A DNA stretch of 64,000 nt from Bos javanicus (GCF_032452875.1 NC_083897.1:8972854-9036853), one strand, 5' to 3'. Shown: positions 32,336-43,893, counted from the stretch's first letter. The notes: generated by a model from the letters alone, not told the origin. Numbers and translations: made by a program.

Positions 32336-33652
32336 CTCGGGGCTAAAACAATAATAAAGGCTATTTTGTTTTCAAAATTAAGGGATAGAGATGAACATGA
32401 GTAAATACAGTAATCTGATTTGCTAAAATGCTATGAAAAGTACATTTGGGGCTTATGCTTCGAGAAATTGTTTTCACAGCCATGACCTCTCATCTGTAAA
32501 ATGTTGCCCAGTGAGCAGATCATAATTATGAAATATAATGTTTGGATATTAGGCAGTAGAATCCTTGCTATGTTCATTAAATATACATTAGTTGATATTT
32601 ATAAATGTTTTATATATATTACAAAATGTTAAAATACATTTCTGCTCTATGAATGAATTCATTACAACATTCGACTCTAGTTTTTATTAACATCTTACTC
32701 TAAGTGTTAATATTTCCCATCCTATTGGGAGCAATAGGACACATTCCCCATATTAGCTTCTAAGAGGTCACGGATTTGTTTTCAGTTTGCTGGTCACTAG
32801 GACTTGGCACAGAGTTACCTTCATAAATGATTCAAAGTAATGAGGAATATTAAAATTAAAGAAATAACAGCAAAAATGGGGCTCTAGAAGTGAAAAACGA
32901 TCATTGGACTATCATTCCTCGGGGGAAGCATCCCACTTAGCCATTCATTAAAAGTTGCTTCAAGGACATAGGGAAAAGGCACAGCTGTTGCATGCACAAC
33001 AGGGAAGCTTTTCGAGGGGGTGAAATTGAGTTTAAAATATATAGTGTGGGCTCTGGAAAGGCTCATGATGACTTTACCAATAAAACGATTTTCCACGGAC
33101 ACAGGTGGCTTAGTGATATTGGTTTAAGGGATAAGCAGGTGAACACTTTAAATTACAATTTCATGTCACACCAGTAAAGCATGTTCAATATAACTTGATT
33201 TTAAGAACTGTTGTCTAAAATATATCATTTCCTAGGCCCATATCAGTACTTTGTACAGAATAGTATGTATATATACAAATGCTAAATATATTTGTGATTA
33301 TGCAGGAAAATATACCCTTCCCCCTGTTCAAAGTACCACTTATCTTTTGTCTCCAAATCCTTTACAACCCTCTTTCATCATTAGCGTCTGAGTCCCTCTC
33401 TCAGTTCCCTGACATCCCTTACTTCAAAAACTTTGTATCTTCCTCTTTCTCGTCTTAAAATTTCCCCTTCTTCTTCTAGTCTTCACTAGACTATACATCA
33501 TCAGTCCGACCATTACCCTTTATCTCTACATAAGCAGATAAAAATTTTATCCTTTTAAGTAGGGAGATATTTTTCTTGAAATTTTTTACCTCTTGTATAT
33601 CCAAGCTCTAGAAAATATATAAAGATGAAAAATGTAGTACAACCACTTAAAT
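32336..33652. other. Unassigned repeat-free stretch
   Basis: No repeat recognised. 32,690-33,180 contains several CpGs and mixed composition unlike the AT-rich flanks; reported as a candidate conserved noncoding block. No exon-like reading frame with splice signals was seen. Confidence 0.4.
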
Positions 33653-33659
33653 ATGCCAC

Positions 33660-34517
33660 AGTTCAGTTCAGTTCAGTTCAGTCACTCAGTTGTGTCCGAC
33701 TCTTTGCGAGCCCATGAATCGCAGCAGGCCAGGCCTCCCTGTCCATCACCAACTCCCGGAGTTCACTCAGACTCATGTCCATTGAGTCAGTGATGCCATC
33801 CAGCCATCGCATCCTCTGTCGTCCCCTTCTCCTCCTGCCCCCAATCCCTCCCAGCATCAGAGTCTTTTCCAGTGAGTCAACGTTTTGCATGAGGTAGCCA
33901 AAGTATTGGAGTTTCAGCTTTAGCATCATTCCTTCCAAAGAAATCCCAGGGCTGGTCTCCTTCAGAATGGACTGGTTGGATCTCCTTGCAGTCCAAGGGA
34001 CTCTCAAGAGTCTTCTCCAACACCATAGTTCAAAAGCATCAATTCTTCGGCTCTCAGCCTTCTTCACAGTCCAACTCTCACATCCATACATGATTACTGG
34101 AAAAACCATAGCCTTGACTAGATGAACCTTTGTTGGCAAAGTAATGTCTCTGCTTTTGAATATGCCATCTAGGTTGGGCATAACTTTACTTCCAAGGAGT
34201 GTCTTTTAATTTCATGGCTGCAGTCACAATCTTCAGTGATTTTGGAGCCCAAAAAAATAAAGTCTGACACTGTTTCCACTGTTTCCCCATCTATTTCCCA
34301 TGAAGTGATGGGACCGGATGCCATGATCTTCGTTTTCTGGATGTTGAGTTTTAAGCCAACTTTTTCACTCTCCTCTTTCACCTTCATCAAGAGGCTTTTT
34401 AGTTCCTCTTCACTTTCTGCCATAAGGGTGGTGTCATCTGCATATCTGAGGTTATTGATATTTCTCCCGGCAATCTTGATTCCAGCTTGTGCTTCTTCCA
34501 GCCCAGCGTTTCTCAGG
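33660..34517 (-). mobile_element. 5'-truncated BovB LINE, antisense
   Basis: About 860 bp of BovB 3' end in antisense, from the GTTCA repeat tail to inside the RT domain, just upstream of the 'YADD' position. Two long minus-strand ORFs remain: 84 aa (34,169-34,423, TSWEIDGETVETV) and 167 aa (33,678-34,181, YGCESWTVKKAE to the end). A frameshift near 34,190 separates them. Possible 7-bp TSD ATGCCAC at 33653-33659 and 34518-34524. The 167-aa ORF is the longest intact BovB tail in the window. Confidence 0.93.
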
Positions 34518-34524
34518 ATGCCAC

Positions 34525-35373
34525 CACCATCTCATTTACCTGTTGAACCGACTCTCTCTTAAGAGTAGATCGTTTCCTGATATTTGCGCTGAATGTAGAC
34601 CTCCATGGTGTCTCACATCCTAGAATCAGACTTAAAATGCGTAAGAAACCAGGCTCCATGTAATCTCTTGTTTTGCTAGTACTTAATTTTCGCTTTCTTC
34701 TCTACTGCTCTGGCTTTCTAAGTTTTGACCTTTGTCTCTCTCAAAGTCTTTGTTTGGATCCTTGCTCTCTATCTGGATTTGGACTCTTACTCTGCTCTTC
34801 AAGTTTGTTCATCCCATGGCTTGTGATGTTAACCAGGTTATGTTCCTGGGCTGCTCATCTACCTCAACCTGGTATAATCTAGATTGTAGTTTGGCCCTTA
34901 GGTTTTTCTATCATGTCCTGATCACTTGGTTCACCAACACATACTTTCAGTAAAACAGAGTTGAAAAAGAAACTTACTTCTTTCCCTTGAAGGCAATTAT
35001 GTCTAAAGAGGTGAATATGGCTCCATAGGCATAGGGAAAAAAAGGCAGAAATGGTCCGTGCTTGGTGAAAATCAGCGAACTGTAAAATGGGTTATGTTCA
35101 AACCATATAAATGCTGCCTCTAAACATATTGTATTACCATCCATCAAGAACCTTAAACAATCAAATCTGAGTGAATGTGACATGGCCTCTTTCATATCTA
35201 AAATGTCTACTGGGCTTAAGAGCTAACGAAAGACATTTACTGAAACTCACAAGGATGATGACAATGGAAAAATATTTTTAAAATAGAATTATTTTAATTA
35301 TAGGTTAGATAGGGGAAAAAAGATGTGGAAAGAGTTTTACAACACTGCAGAGAAGGATGTTAACTGCTGCATC
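34525..35373. other. Unassigned stretch, no gene
   Basis: No nameable repeat; pyrimidine-rich at 34,680-34,820. ORFs of up to 73 aa overlap one another. Confidence 0.4.
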
Positions 35374-35381
35374 AGTAAGTT

Positions 35382-35881
35382 CAGTTCAGTTGCTCAGTCG
35401 TGTCCGACTCTTTGTTACCCCATGAATCGCAGCACACCAGGCCTCCCTGTCCATCACCAACTCCTGGAGTTCACTCAGACTCACGTCCATTGAGTCAGTG
35501 ATGCCATCCAGCCATCTCATCCTCTGTCATCCCCTTCTCCTCCTGCCCCAATCCCTCCCAGCATCAGAGTCTTTTCCAATGAGTCAACTCTTCACATGAG
35601 GTGGCCAGAGTACTGGAGTTTCAGCTTTAGCGTCATTCCTTCCAAAGAAATCCCAGGGCTGATCTCCTTCAGAATGGACTGGTTGGATCTCCTTGCAGTC
35701 CAAGGGACTCTCAAGAGTCTTCTCCAACACCACAGTTCAAAAGCATCAATTCTTCAGAGCTCAGCTTTCTTCACAGTCCAACTTGCACATCCATACATGA
35801 CCACAGGAAAAACCATAGCCTTGACTAGATGGACCTTTGTTGGCAAAGTAATGTCTCTGCTTTTCAATATGCTATCTAGGT
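35382..35881 (-). mobile_element. 500-bp BovB tail, antisense
   Basis: BovB 3' end in antisense, truncated at 'gctatctaggt'. Candidate 8-bp TSD with one mismatch at 35374-35381 and 35882-35889 (AGTWAGTT). The CGA-to-TGA stop seen in the 14-kb copy is also present (reverse 'ctgtcatcccctt'). Confidence 0.92.
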
Positions 35882-35889
35882 AGTTAGTT

Positions 35890-36379
35890 GTAAAAAACCA
35901 AAAATGCATTGCCAAACATTCTGTATTTCACAAATGTGTATTGGAAAAGTGTGCTCCCTAATATTATGCACAAACAGAAAATACATTGCTCACACTTAAA
36001 GAAAATGAAATCAAACAGGATAAAATATGAGCAGAGAGATTTCAGACATGGCCCCCAGGCATACCAGCTCGTCAAACTTGTGAAGAAGAGCAGTTCTCTA
36101 GCTAGACAGGCAGATTCTTCCTTCAACTGGGCAGATGGGCCTGGTAAATGCATAAGCAATTAGTTTTTGTGCTGAAGCAGAAAGAACAAGACGAAAAGAA
36201 ATAAATATGCCTTACACCAGTACAATCCAAAATTAATCTTATATTTCTCTGTAATCACAGAATTGCAGTAATCATTTTAGAATTTGAGCTGAATTTTTTA
36301 AAAAAGAAGTTTGGAAGTTATATGGAAGACAGGGAGATCAGAACAACTGTATTTACACAAGGCATTTGTCTCTTAATAG
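35890..36379. other. Unassigned stretch, no gene
   Basis: Overlapping ORFs of 84 and 91 aa on opposite strands, without family resemblance. AT-rich. Confidence 0.4.
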
Positions 36380-36850
36380 GGTATGAACCTACGTTTTCTA
36401 TAGCTTGTTTTATATCTGAAAATCAAAACAAAAGAAAAAGATTGGAAAGGTTAGAAAACCATAAAGTGAAAAGACAAGGCATAGACAGGAGATATTTTCA
36501 ATGTATGTGGCTGACCAAGGATCAATATTCAGAATACATAAGAAGTTCTACAAATAAATTAGAAAATCATTACCTACTCAAAAGAAGAAATAGGAAAAGG
36601 ACAAAATGAGACAATTTACAGAGGAGGAAACTTCAATGGTAACTGGTTAACTCTGGGAAGAAAAGGAGGGGGCAGAGCTTTACACAGGTGCTTAACATTT
36701 TGTTTCTTTGAAAAGAAAGAACAGTGTGGAACAAATGTGTCAAGATGTTAATACAGGCTTAATATTGGTTGCAGGCACACACATTTTATATTTTCTGCAT
36801 TTTTTTGATATGTTTAAAAGGTTTCATACAGAATAATAAAGTTAGTGTTT
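36380..36850 (+). mobile_element. Old L1 (L1M-type) 3' fragment
   Basis: Sense L1 ORF2 C-terminal and 3' UTR: 'aaagacaaggcatagacagg', 'atattcagaatacataagaa', 'aaaggacaaaatgagacaa' and end 'gtttcatacagaataataaa'. A 95-aa ORF covers part of it and is L1-derived. Confidence 0.6.
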
Positions 36851-37236
36851 GTGTTTAGAAAAAACTAGAGACAGAAAAAGGAGTGCCTCTGTACAAAAGA
36901 GCAACAGAGAGTTGCTGATTGAACGGAAGTGACATCATCAGCTCTGTTCATCCAATGAAAATGTTTATCAGCTAATAATCAAAGGGTACCATATTCAGAA
37001 CAGGGAAATTAATGAAACATCTTCACAGAATTTTTTTCTAAGTGAAGTATATCAGTGGTTGTTTAAGGCATGCACCAAAAAAAAAAAAAAAAAAAAAAAG
37101 AAGTCCTTTTAAATCATTTGGTCCCTGTCCTTCAGATGTAATCAGCCTCAATCCATTCTGCCAAGTGACTGGACCTTATCTCCATGGCACATCATAAGTG
37201 AAGGAGGTCCTGCTGTTTTTAGTTCTGCTTATAGTA
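36851..37236. other. Short unassigned stretch with poly-A run
   Basis: Unique-looking DNA at 36,900-37,040, including a CRE-like TGACATCA, followed by a 23-bp A run at 37,077-37,099. No gene. Confidence 0.4.
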
Positions 37237-37239
37237 AAT

Positions 37240-37430
37240 ACCCTTGATGGCTTCCCAGCTTAGTGACAAGAGTGGATAGAGTACAGGACTGGAGCCTTGA
37301 GAATTCAGTCTCTGGCAATGACTTTTTAAAAGTTGGACATGTGGCTTGACCTCTCCAGACCTCTGTTCTTCCATCTTTTAAATGAAGATAATAATATCGA
37401 CCACCAGACAGTACTTTTAAAATAGACTTC
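37240..37430 (+). mobile_element. MIR SINE fragment
   Basis: Diverged sense MIR: 'gagtggatagagtacaggac', 'gagccttgagaattcagtc', 'gacctctccagacctctg' and 'tttaaatgaagataataata'. Confidence 0.55.
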
Positions 37431-37623
37431 TTTTCTTGGATATTCATCTTTAGATAAACACACTATCCTACACAACAACCACATGATAATGATGCCATTG
37501 GAACACATGGTCTAAGATTCTCTTACAACCACCTTGATGAGTTCTTTTGGTATCCCTCCCTCAACTAAAATGTCATGGGAGGGCCTAGAAATTGATCTAC
37601 CGCACACTGATTATTATATGATT

Positions 37624-37899
37624 GCTACTGCTGCTGCTAAGTCGCGTCAGTCATGTCCGACTCTGTGTGACCCCATAGATGGCAGCCCACCAGGCTCCCC
37701 CGTCCCTGGGATTCTCCAGGCAAGAATACTGGAGTGGGTTTCCATTTCCTCCTCCAGTGCATGAAAGTGAAACATGAAAGTGAAGTCACTCAGTCGTGTC
37801 TGACTCCCAGCAACCACATGAACTGTAGCCCACCAGGCTCCTCCATCCATGGGATTTCCCAGGCAAGAGTACTGGAGTGGGGTGCCATTGCCTTCTCCG
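37624..37899 (-). mobile_element. Bov-A2 SINE, antisense, with TSD
   Basis: Full dimeric Bov-A2 in antisense, (GCT)n tail first. Perfect 11-bp TSD ATTATATGATT at 37613-37623 and 37900-37910. ORFs on both strands are SINE sequence. Confidence 0.95.
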
Positions 37900-38176
37900 A
37901 TTATATGATTATAAAGTATTAAATTTCCAGATTAACCATCACTGAGCTATGAGTATGAGCTATTCATTTCATAGTGAAACTTAGTAATAAACGTAGAAGG
38001 AACATGGGGAAAAAAATCAGGCATTTATTTGTCTTGCAGAATGACCACTAAGGTATCTTTATGTGTACAAATTATGTTAGATGGTAAATTTTAGAAACAG
38101 CTTAGGACTAACCTCTTGAATGCACATTTGTAGTTAAACATGAAAAAGATAAAGGAGAGGGGCTTCGATATAGCTT

Positions 38177-38685
38177 CAGTTCAGTTCAGTTCAGTCACTC
38201 AGTCGTGTCTGACTCTTTGTGACCCCGTGAATCGCAGCATGCCAGGCCTCCCTGTCCATCACCAACTCCCGGAGGTCACCCAAACCCATGTCCATTGAGT
38301 CAGTGATGCCATCCAACCATCTCATCCTCTGTCATCCCCTTCTCCTCCTGGCCTCAATCTTTCTCAGCATCAGGGTCTTTTCCAATGAGTCAGCTCTTTG
38401 CATTAGGTGGCCAAAGTATTGGAGTTTCAGGTTCAATATCAGTCCTTCTAATGAACACCCAGAACTGATCTCCTTTAGGATGGACTGGTTGGATCTCCTC
38501 GCAGTCCAAGGGACTCTCAAGAGTCTTCTCCAATACCAAAGTTCAAAAGCATCAATTCTTCTGTGCTCAGCTTTCTTTATAGTCCAACTCTCACATTCAT
38601 ACATGACCGCTGGAAAAAACATAGCCTTGACTAGACGGACCTGTTGGCAAAGTAATGTCTCTGCTTTTTAATATGCTGTCTAGGT
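38177..38685 (-). mobile_element. 510-bp BovB tail, antisense, with TSD
   Basis: BovB 3' end in antisense, truncated at 'gctgtctaggt', the same position as the copy ending at 35,881. Perfect 8-bp TSD TATAGCTT at 38169-38176 and 38686-38693. A 96-aa minus ORF (YECESWTIKKAEHRRID...) is BovB. Confidence 0.94.
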
Positions 38686-38693
38686 TATAGCTT

Positions 38694-39984
38694 AAAATCA
38701 TACAAATCTCCCAAAGCATATAACACATCTCTGAAATGCCTTATATTTCAAAAAGCTGATCTATTCTCCTTAGGTTAATTAGATCATGCTTAAAATACAT
38801 GATAATCAGTACCCGACTGCCTATTTGACCACCTCAAGTGAAAAGAGCTAAAAATACCTGGAGATGGGTGTACTTATCTCCAGATATACACACACACACA
38901 AATGCACATATCATTTTATTTAAGCATTAATATGCTATAGCAAAGTTAATATGCCATTTTACTTTTACATTTCAGTTCAATTTCTCTAACAAAAAAGGAA
39001 TGAAGTTAGAATTTGATTTGCTCTGCTTATTTCATAGTGATTTACACATTTTTGTTGATCAAAATAGGGACATACTCACCATCGATAATATATTTCTATG
39101 CCTAAAATTCTAGAGTTTATACTCAAGGGCTCAGAAAAGTAAAACCTTTCCATGTAACTAGATACTTTTGGTAAAACGACAGGCAACAAAAATAGTCAAA
39201 AAATAGTTAGCTGTTTCTGAACATTACCCTCAGTTGGGTGGATAAAACATTTTTATTCCTGCCTTTCTACATCAATGGAAAGCATACACTTAGATAAACA
39301 CTTTTTTTTTTTTTCCCTTTTGGCTAAAGAAAGAGCGGGGAAAGCAGGAGAGAAACCAGATAAGCAATAGAATTTACACTAAAACTAAACCCAGCTACAA
39401 TATTTAGGGAGCTTGTATTCTGTAAATGAAAGCAAGGACTCCTGGACTCCTGCAAAGGCAAAAAGACTTCCTTGGTACACAACATGTGTTCCCCATTATT
39501 AGGAAAGAGTGGACAAAACTCAGCCCAGAGGAGCACCAATCATGTACAATTGCTTTTGCCTCATTCCCAATAACCAGGGCTTCTCAAAAGCTCTGCATGC
39601 AGAGCATAGGTTGTGACCCATCCTGGCTAGCAGGTGAGTAGTCTGGCTGCTTCTTTCTGCGAATGATTAAGAAAAAAAGGAATGGATTTGGAGAGAGTTT
39701 GATAGACACAGAATCAACATGCCACCAATCGGTCCTTTTACCTGTGGTAAAGACTTACCATGTCTTTATCACCTCAGATGCTCTCAAACCACACTACCCG
39801 CTTACTGAATGGGAAGATATGTGATGCCAACATCACCTTGATGGAAACAAGAGTCCCTGCCGGGGCTTATATAAACTCCTGAAGATCTGTAAACAAAACC
39901 TCCAGGAGATATTGAGAACATGTTGAATAGCTTTGTCTCTCATGCATAATCACTCTAGGTTGCCTTCTCTGTGGTCTGTTAATT
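38694..39984. other. Unassigned stretch, no gene
   Basis: AT-rich with an AC-dinucleotide run at about 38,886-38,900 and a T run near 39,301-39,314. No nameable repeat. Overlapping 71-aa ORFs at about 39,324-39,641 on both strands are not convincing. Confidence 0.4.
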
Positions 39985-40059
39985 TAAATTTTTTATTGGA
40001 GTATAGTTGCTTTACAATGTTGTGTTAGTTGCAGGTGTACAGCCAAGTGAATCTGTTAT

Positions 40060-40129
40060 ATACACACACACACATATGTATGCATATATACATACATATA
40101 TGTATATGTGTATGTATATATATATATAT
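40060..40129. repeat. TA/CA alternating microsatellite
   Basis: Alternating CA, TA and TG dinucleotides inside the antisense L1 3' UTR. ORFs on both strands here arise from this simple repeat and the adjacent SINE. Confidence 0.9.
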
Positions 40130-40248
40130 CTCTGGGGAAGGGAATGGCAACCACTCAAGTATTTTTGCCTGGAAAACTCCATGGACAGAGGAGTCTGGCG
40201 AGCTACAGTCCATGGGATCACAAAGAGTAGAACATGACTGAGCAACTA
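40130..40248 (+). mobile_element. Bov-tA SINE 3' part inside L1
   Basis: Body of Bov-tA without tRNA head: 'aagggaatggcaaccactc', 'ggaaaactccatggacag', 'gactgagcaactaacac'. It sits at the microsatellite within the antisense L1. Confidence 0.88.
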
Positions 40249-40400
40249 ACACTTACTTACTTATATACATATATATGGATAACTCTTTTTTAGATTTTTT
40301 TTCCTATATAGACCATTGCAGAGTACTGAGTAGAGTTCTCTGTGCTATACAACAGGTCTTTATTAGTTATCTATTTTATATACAGCAGTGTGTTTATCTC

Positions 40401-40925
40401 TGTGATCTGTTTTTCAATAGCTAGCTATATTTGCCATTGAACAGTTGGCCTCTAGAAAGTCAATGTGGTTTCCTAGAAATATTTCAAAGTTTACAGCACT
40501 GAATCTCTTACTTGAAGTGTGATCAGAGCTGAGTGTAGATAAAATCGTGACACAGGTGTTTACTTTCCCTCCAAGTTTCCTATGTCTCTTCTGTTATTTC
40601 TTCATCACACCTTGGGATTTCCTTGCTCTAAGTCTACTGCCTAGAAATCCATATTACTAAGACCAAATGCCTTGTGTACTCTCTGATGCAAAGTATACAC
40701 TTAACAATTATTTGTTACATAAATAAATGAATCAGTGAAAAACCCAAGCCTGACAGAAATTCTCAGAGATGTGGGAAATGACTAGAAAAATGAGATTAAC
40801 TCATGAAATAATGAAGGTTGATATGCAAACACATCCATTCTTTCCTCACAAGCAGCAGATTCCTTTGCTGATACTCTGTTTACGTAAAGGAAACTAAGTT
40901 GGAACTGGAATGACAACTACACTGT
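40401..40925. other. Unassigned stretch, no gene
   Basis: No clear repeat, although 40,600-40,740 ends in an L2-like 'taaataaatgaatcagtg'. No coding signal. Confidence 0.4.
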
Positions 40926-41290
40926 GTCTTAGTCAGCTTGGGCGCCATAACAAAATACCATACAGGTGGTGACTTAAACACCAGGAATTTATTTTCTCAC
41001 AGTTCTAGAGGCTGGAATTCTGAGACATGGCTGTCAGTACGGTTGGATTCTGGTGAGGGCTTGCACATGGCCATTTTCTTGCTGTGTCCTCACATGACAG
41101 AGAGAGGGACAGCAAACTTTCTGTCTTGTTTTAGAAAAGCAATAATGCCATCATGACAGTCCCACCCTTGCGACCTCATCTAAACCTAATTACCTAGCCT
41201 ACCAAAGCTTCCATCTCTATATATTATCACATTGAAAGTTAGGGCTTAAACCTTTCAATTTTCAGGGACACAATTCAGTCCATAGCATAC
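40926..41290 (-). mobile_element. MLT1 (ERVL-MaLR) LTR, antisense
   Basis: Good match to the antisense MLT1/MST LTR pattern: 'ccataacaaaataccatac', 'gaatttattttctcacagtt', 'ctagaggctggaattctgag', 'cttgctgtgtcctcacatg', 'acctcatctaaacctaatta' and closing 'acacaattcagtccatagc'. Solo LTR, no internal retroviral region. Confidence 0.85.
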
Positions 41291-41748
41291 TGGTTTTGTT
41301 TTTAGGCTACCTGCCAAGGATTTCTAGTCTGAAGGTCAGAATACAGTTGGAATGTATTCTTGGGAAAAAAAAAAAAACAAAACTGCATAGAATTCCTTGA
41401 CACCATCACCGTCAGCCATTCTATATAAGTTCCTTTGTATCAGTTGATGCCATTGCCTACATAGTCCCACCTCTTCTTTCAAACTCCAGATCCTCTCATT
41501 AAGCATGAGCATATCTGTTATTAATGGAAGCCTCAAATGCTGTAATTCATTTTGCTTTATCAGAGCTCAAATGCAAGCAGTAACAAGAAGTAATCATGTA
41601 CTAAGGATTCCGATTGGCACACTAGCCACATTAAATTAGATAGTTAACAGGGTTTCTATTATCTGTAACAAACAAATAAAACCTGTTCTCACTAAGCATT
41701 GTTTCACTCTCAAAATGAGACACTATTTTTTTTTTTTAATCTAAGCTT
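41291..41748. other. Unassigned stretch, no gene
   Basis: Unique-looking sequence with an A run (about 41,367-41,378) and a T run (about 41,728-41,737). No repeat or gene recognised. Confidence 0.4.
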
Positions 41749-41759
41749 CACTCTCTTCC

Positions 41760-41876
41760 TGGAGAAGGCAATGGCACCCCACTCCAGTACTCTTGCCTGG
41801 AAAATCCCATGGATGGAGAAGCCTGGTAGGCTGCAGTCCATGGGGTCACTAGAGTCGGACATGACTGAAGTGACTT

Positions 41877-41905
<29 letters not shown>
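41760..41905 (+). mobile_element. Internally deleted Bov-A2 SINE with TSD
   Basis: First Bov-A unit ('ggagaaggcaatggcaccc' to 'ctagagtcggacatgactg') fused directly to the second unit's 'gaagtgacttagcag' tail and a GCA run. The linker and second body are missing. TSD of 11 bp with one mismatch at 41749-41759 and 41906-41916 (CACTCTCYTCC). Confidence 0.94.

Positions 41906-41907
<2 letters not shown>
41877..41907. repeat. (GCA)n trinucleotide run
   Basis: About ten uninterrupted GCA units at the tail of the Bov-A2 SINE; likely polymorphic in length. Confidence 0.95.
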
Positions 41908-41916
41908 CTCTCCTCC

Positions 41917-42262
41917 ACTTTTCTAGACCCATGCCATTAACTCCTGGAGCTGCTTTATCCAGTATTCTATTCATCTGGAGCCCCTCGTTCTTCATAGTTA
42001 TTTGCCACTTCATTCAGAGCCGAGGAGTGCATCAGCCATGGCACATTCTTGCTGCCTCTCCACTCTTCCTATCCCCATCACAACCTCCCCCATTTTGGAG
42101 ATCTGATCCTCGCCTCACCACTGCTCCTCAGTTGTTCGCCAGCTAATCTGAACAATGTTTGAAGCCAGAGTGGAAGCTAATCAACTTAATTTTCACATAA
42201 TTTATAAAACACCACAGCAGCTTATTGGGAGGAAATTCAGATATCATTGGCAGTTATCTTTC
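41917..42262. other. Unassigned C-rich stretch
   Basis: Pyrimidine-rich unique DNA with a 71-aa ORF (41,931-42,146) of low-complexity character. No exon features recognised. Confidence 0.4.
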
Positions 42263-42276
42263 AACAGTTTTCTTAA

Positions 42277-42464
42277 AACTTTTATTAAATATATATTTTA
42301 GTAAAAATTTATGTAATTATTTGGCTATGCCAGGTCTTAGTTGCAGCATGCAAGGTCTTTAATTGTGGCATGTGGGACTGAGGTCCCCGACCAGGTATCA
42401 AACCCAGGCCTCCTGCCTTGGGAGCATGGGGTCTTCGCCACTGGACCACCAGGGAAGTCCCCCA
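42277..42464 (-). mobile_element. CHR-type SINE, antisense, with TSD
   Basis: Antisense CHR SINE: 'ttatttggctatgccaggtc', 'ttaattgtggcatgtggg', reversed B box 'gtatcaaacccaggcctcc' and 'ggaccaccagggaagtcc'. TSD of 14 bp with two mismatches at 42263-42276 and 42465-42478 (AACAGYTTTYTTAA). Confidence 0.92.
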
Positions 42465-42478
42465 AACAGCTTTTTTAA

Positions 42479-43600
42479 GGGATGGGTCCAAGCTTGATTC
42501 CGTTTCTTCTTTATAAATCCATCGAAGTCATGATGCAGATCTCCATCTCCCTGGGCTCTGCTACCTCCCAAGCAGCACCACCTGGTGCCTGTAGATCCCT
42601 TCACTGAGATGCCTACTTTTCTTAGTGTTCCAGTTTCTGTTTTTGTTTCACTTCCTAGAAGGTTTTATGTTTTACATTCCTTTCCTCTGGGGATGGCAGA
42701 GGAATGCAATGAACAGATGTATTCAATGATTCATTTCCATGAGCAGCCAGAGTGGAATCAAGAACTTCATCAACTGCCCTGCCTCCTTGTTCAGTTCACA
42801 ATGGAACCACGTTATGCTCCCCTTCCTCTCTAGGTGCACAGTTGATGTAACAGACTGACCTCTGTCCAGTGCGGTGCTCTGTGGAATCTTAGCGTAGGCA
42901 AATCTTGATTGCTGCATCTAGGGTTTACAGCAATGGATCTTCTAGCCAAGTAGAAAGGAATTTTCAAATGCATACAACTATAGAAATGTTATTATTTTTA
43001 GCACACAAAATATTGTAAAGGTGTATTCCAGATTATCGCTTCCAATGCATCTAATTACTCTGTCCAAGAATCTTATGCCAGGCAGACAGATACATCCTGA
43101 TCTAAGTTATTCTCGAGTTCTTATAAATGCATGGGCTACAGTCTATAGATCAACGTTGGCTTTTTAAGAGAAAGTTCCCCTTCTACACCATTCCCTTTGG
43201 TGCTCCCAAGAGCAATTTCTCAGTCTTGATTGACTGTGTGGTTGAATGGGGTGGTAGTGGTGGATGCTGGGCGGGGGGTGGTGGGTAATCATTTGGTACT
43301 ATGTTTTGAGTGCTTCCTGTAAAAGACTGTCTACACTCTGATACCTATTAATAATGATAGCTAAGGCTTTTAACCACAGGCCCTTCCACAGAACTAATAT
43401 TTCATGTTGAAAAATTATGTGTCACTAACTGTGGAACTTTGGCAAACATGAATAAAAGTTGTGCTGGAAGTAAAATATGTTGTTCACCTGGCCCCTTGAA
43501 AATAAACTCTCTGCCATTTGCTGCTTTATTTTTAGGGCAGGATCCTAACCTTAACCCCCTCAATGATCTCCACGTACAATTAGCAGTAGCTAACCAGGAT
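42479..43600. other. Unassigned stretch, no gene
   Basis: Unique-looking. An 82-aa ORF at 42,585-42,833 has no recognised domain or conserved family. A G/T-rich tract lies at about 43,240-43,285. Confidence 0.4.
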
Positions 43601-43812
43601 GCTTCCCTGGTGGCTCAGTGGTAAAGAATCCACTTGCCAATGCAGGAGATGCAGGAGACGCAGGTTTGATCCCTGGGTTGGGAAGCTCCCCTGGAGGAAG
43701 AATGGCAACCCACTCCAGTATTCTTGCCTGGAGAATCCCATGGACAGGGGAGCCTGGCAGGCTACAGTCCATAGGGTCGGAAAGAGTCAGACACAACAGA
43801 GCACACACTTGT
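43601..43812 (+). mobile_element. Bov-tA SINE
   Basis: Sense Bov-tA: 'cttccctggtggctcagtgg', a small duplication in the head ('gcaggagatgcaggagacgc'), B box 'ggtttgatccctgggttgg' and body to 'agagcacacac'. No clear TSD. The N-terminal half of the ORF at 43,599-44,120 is this SINE and the C-terminal half is the next BovB. Confidence 0.94.
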
Positions 43813-43849
43813 GTACCATCTACAGCTGGCTTGATGCAGGTGGTGTTTA

Positions 43850-43893
43850 TTTTAATTATTTATTATTAGTATTATTATTAATATATTTATATT
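43850..43893. repeat. TTA-rich simple repeat
   Basis: Impure TTA/TAT run between the Bov-tA and BovB copies. Confidence 0.85.

Larger units (their letters stand above)
39985..40400 (-). mobile_element. L1 3' UTR, antisense, split by SINE
   Basis: Antisense L1 3' end: 'ttattggagtatagttgctt', 'tgcaggtgtacagccaag', then after the SINE 'agtactgagtagagttctct' and 'atacaacaggtctttatta'. The TATA/CACA-rich internal part has expanded (40,060-40,129). Confidence 0.85.

Noticed and set aside
33678..34181. 167-aa ORF as a possible host gene
   Set aside because: It is the C-terminal region of BovB ORF (YGCESWT, PWTARRSNQSILKE), 5'-truncated, with no start context and a frameshift from the preceding RT segment.
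42585..42833. 82-aa ORF as an exon or processed pseudogene
   Set aside because: No recognisable domain, no poly-A tail or TSD, no splice signals in matching phase, and an opposing ORF of similar length overlaps it.
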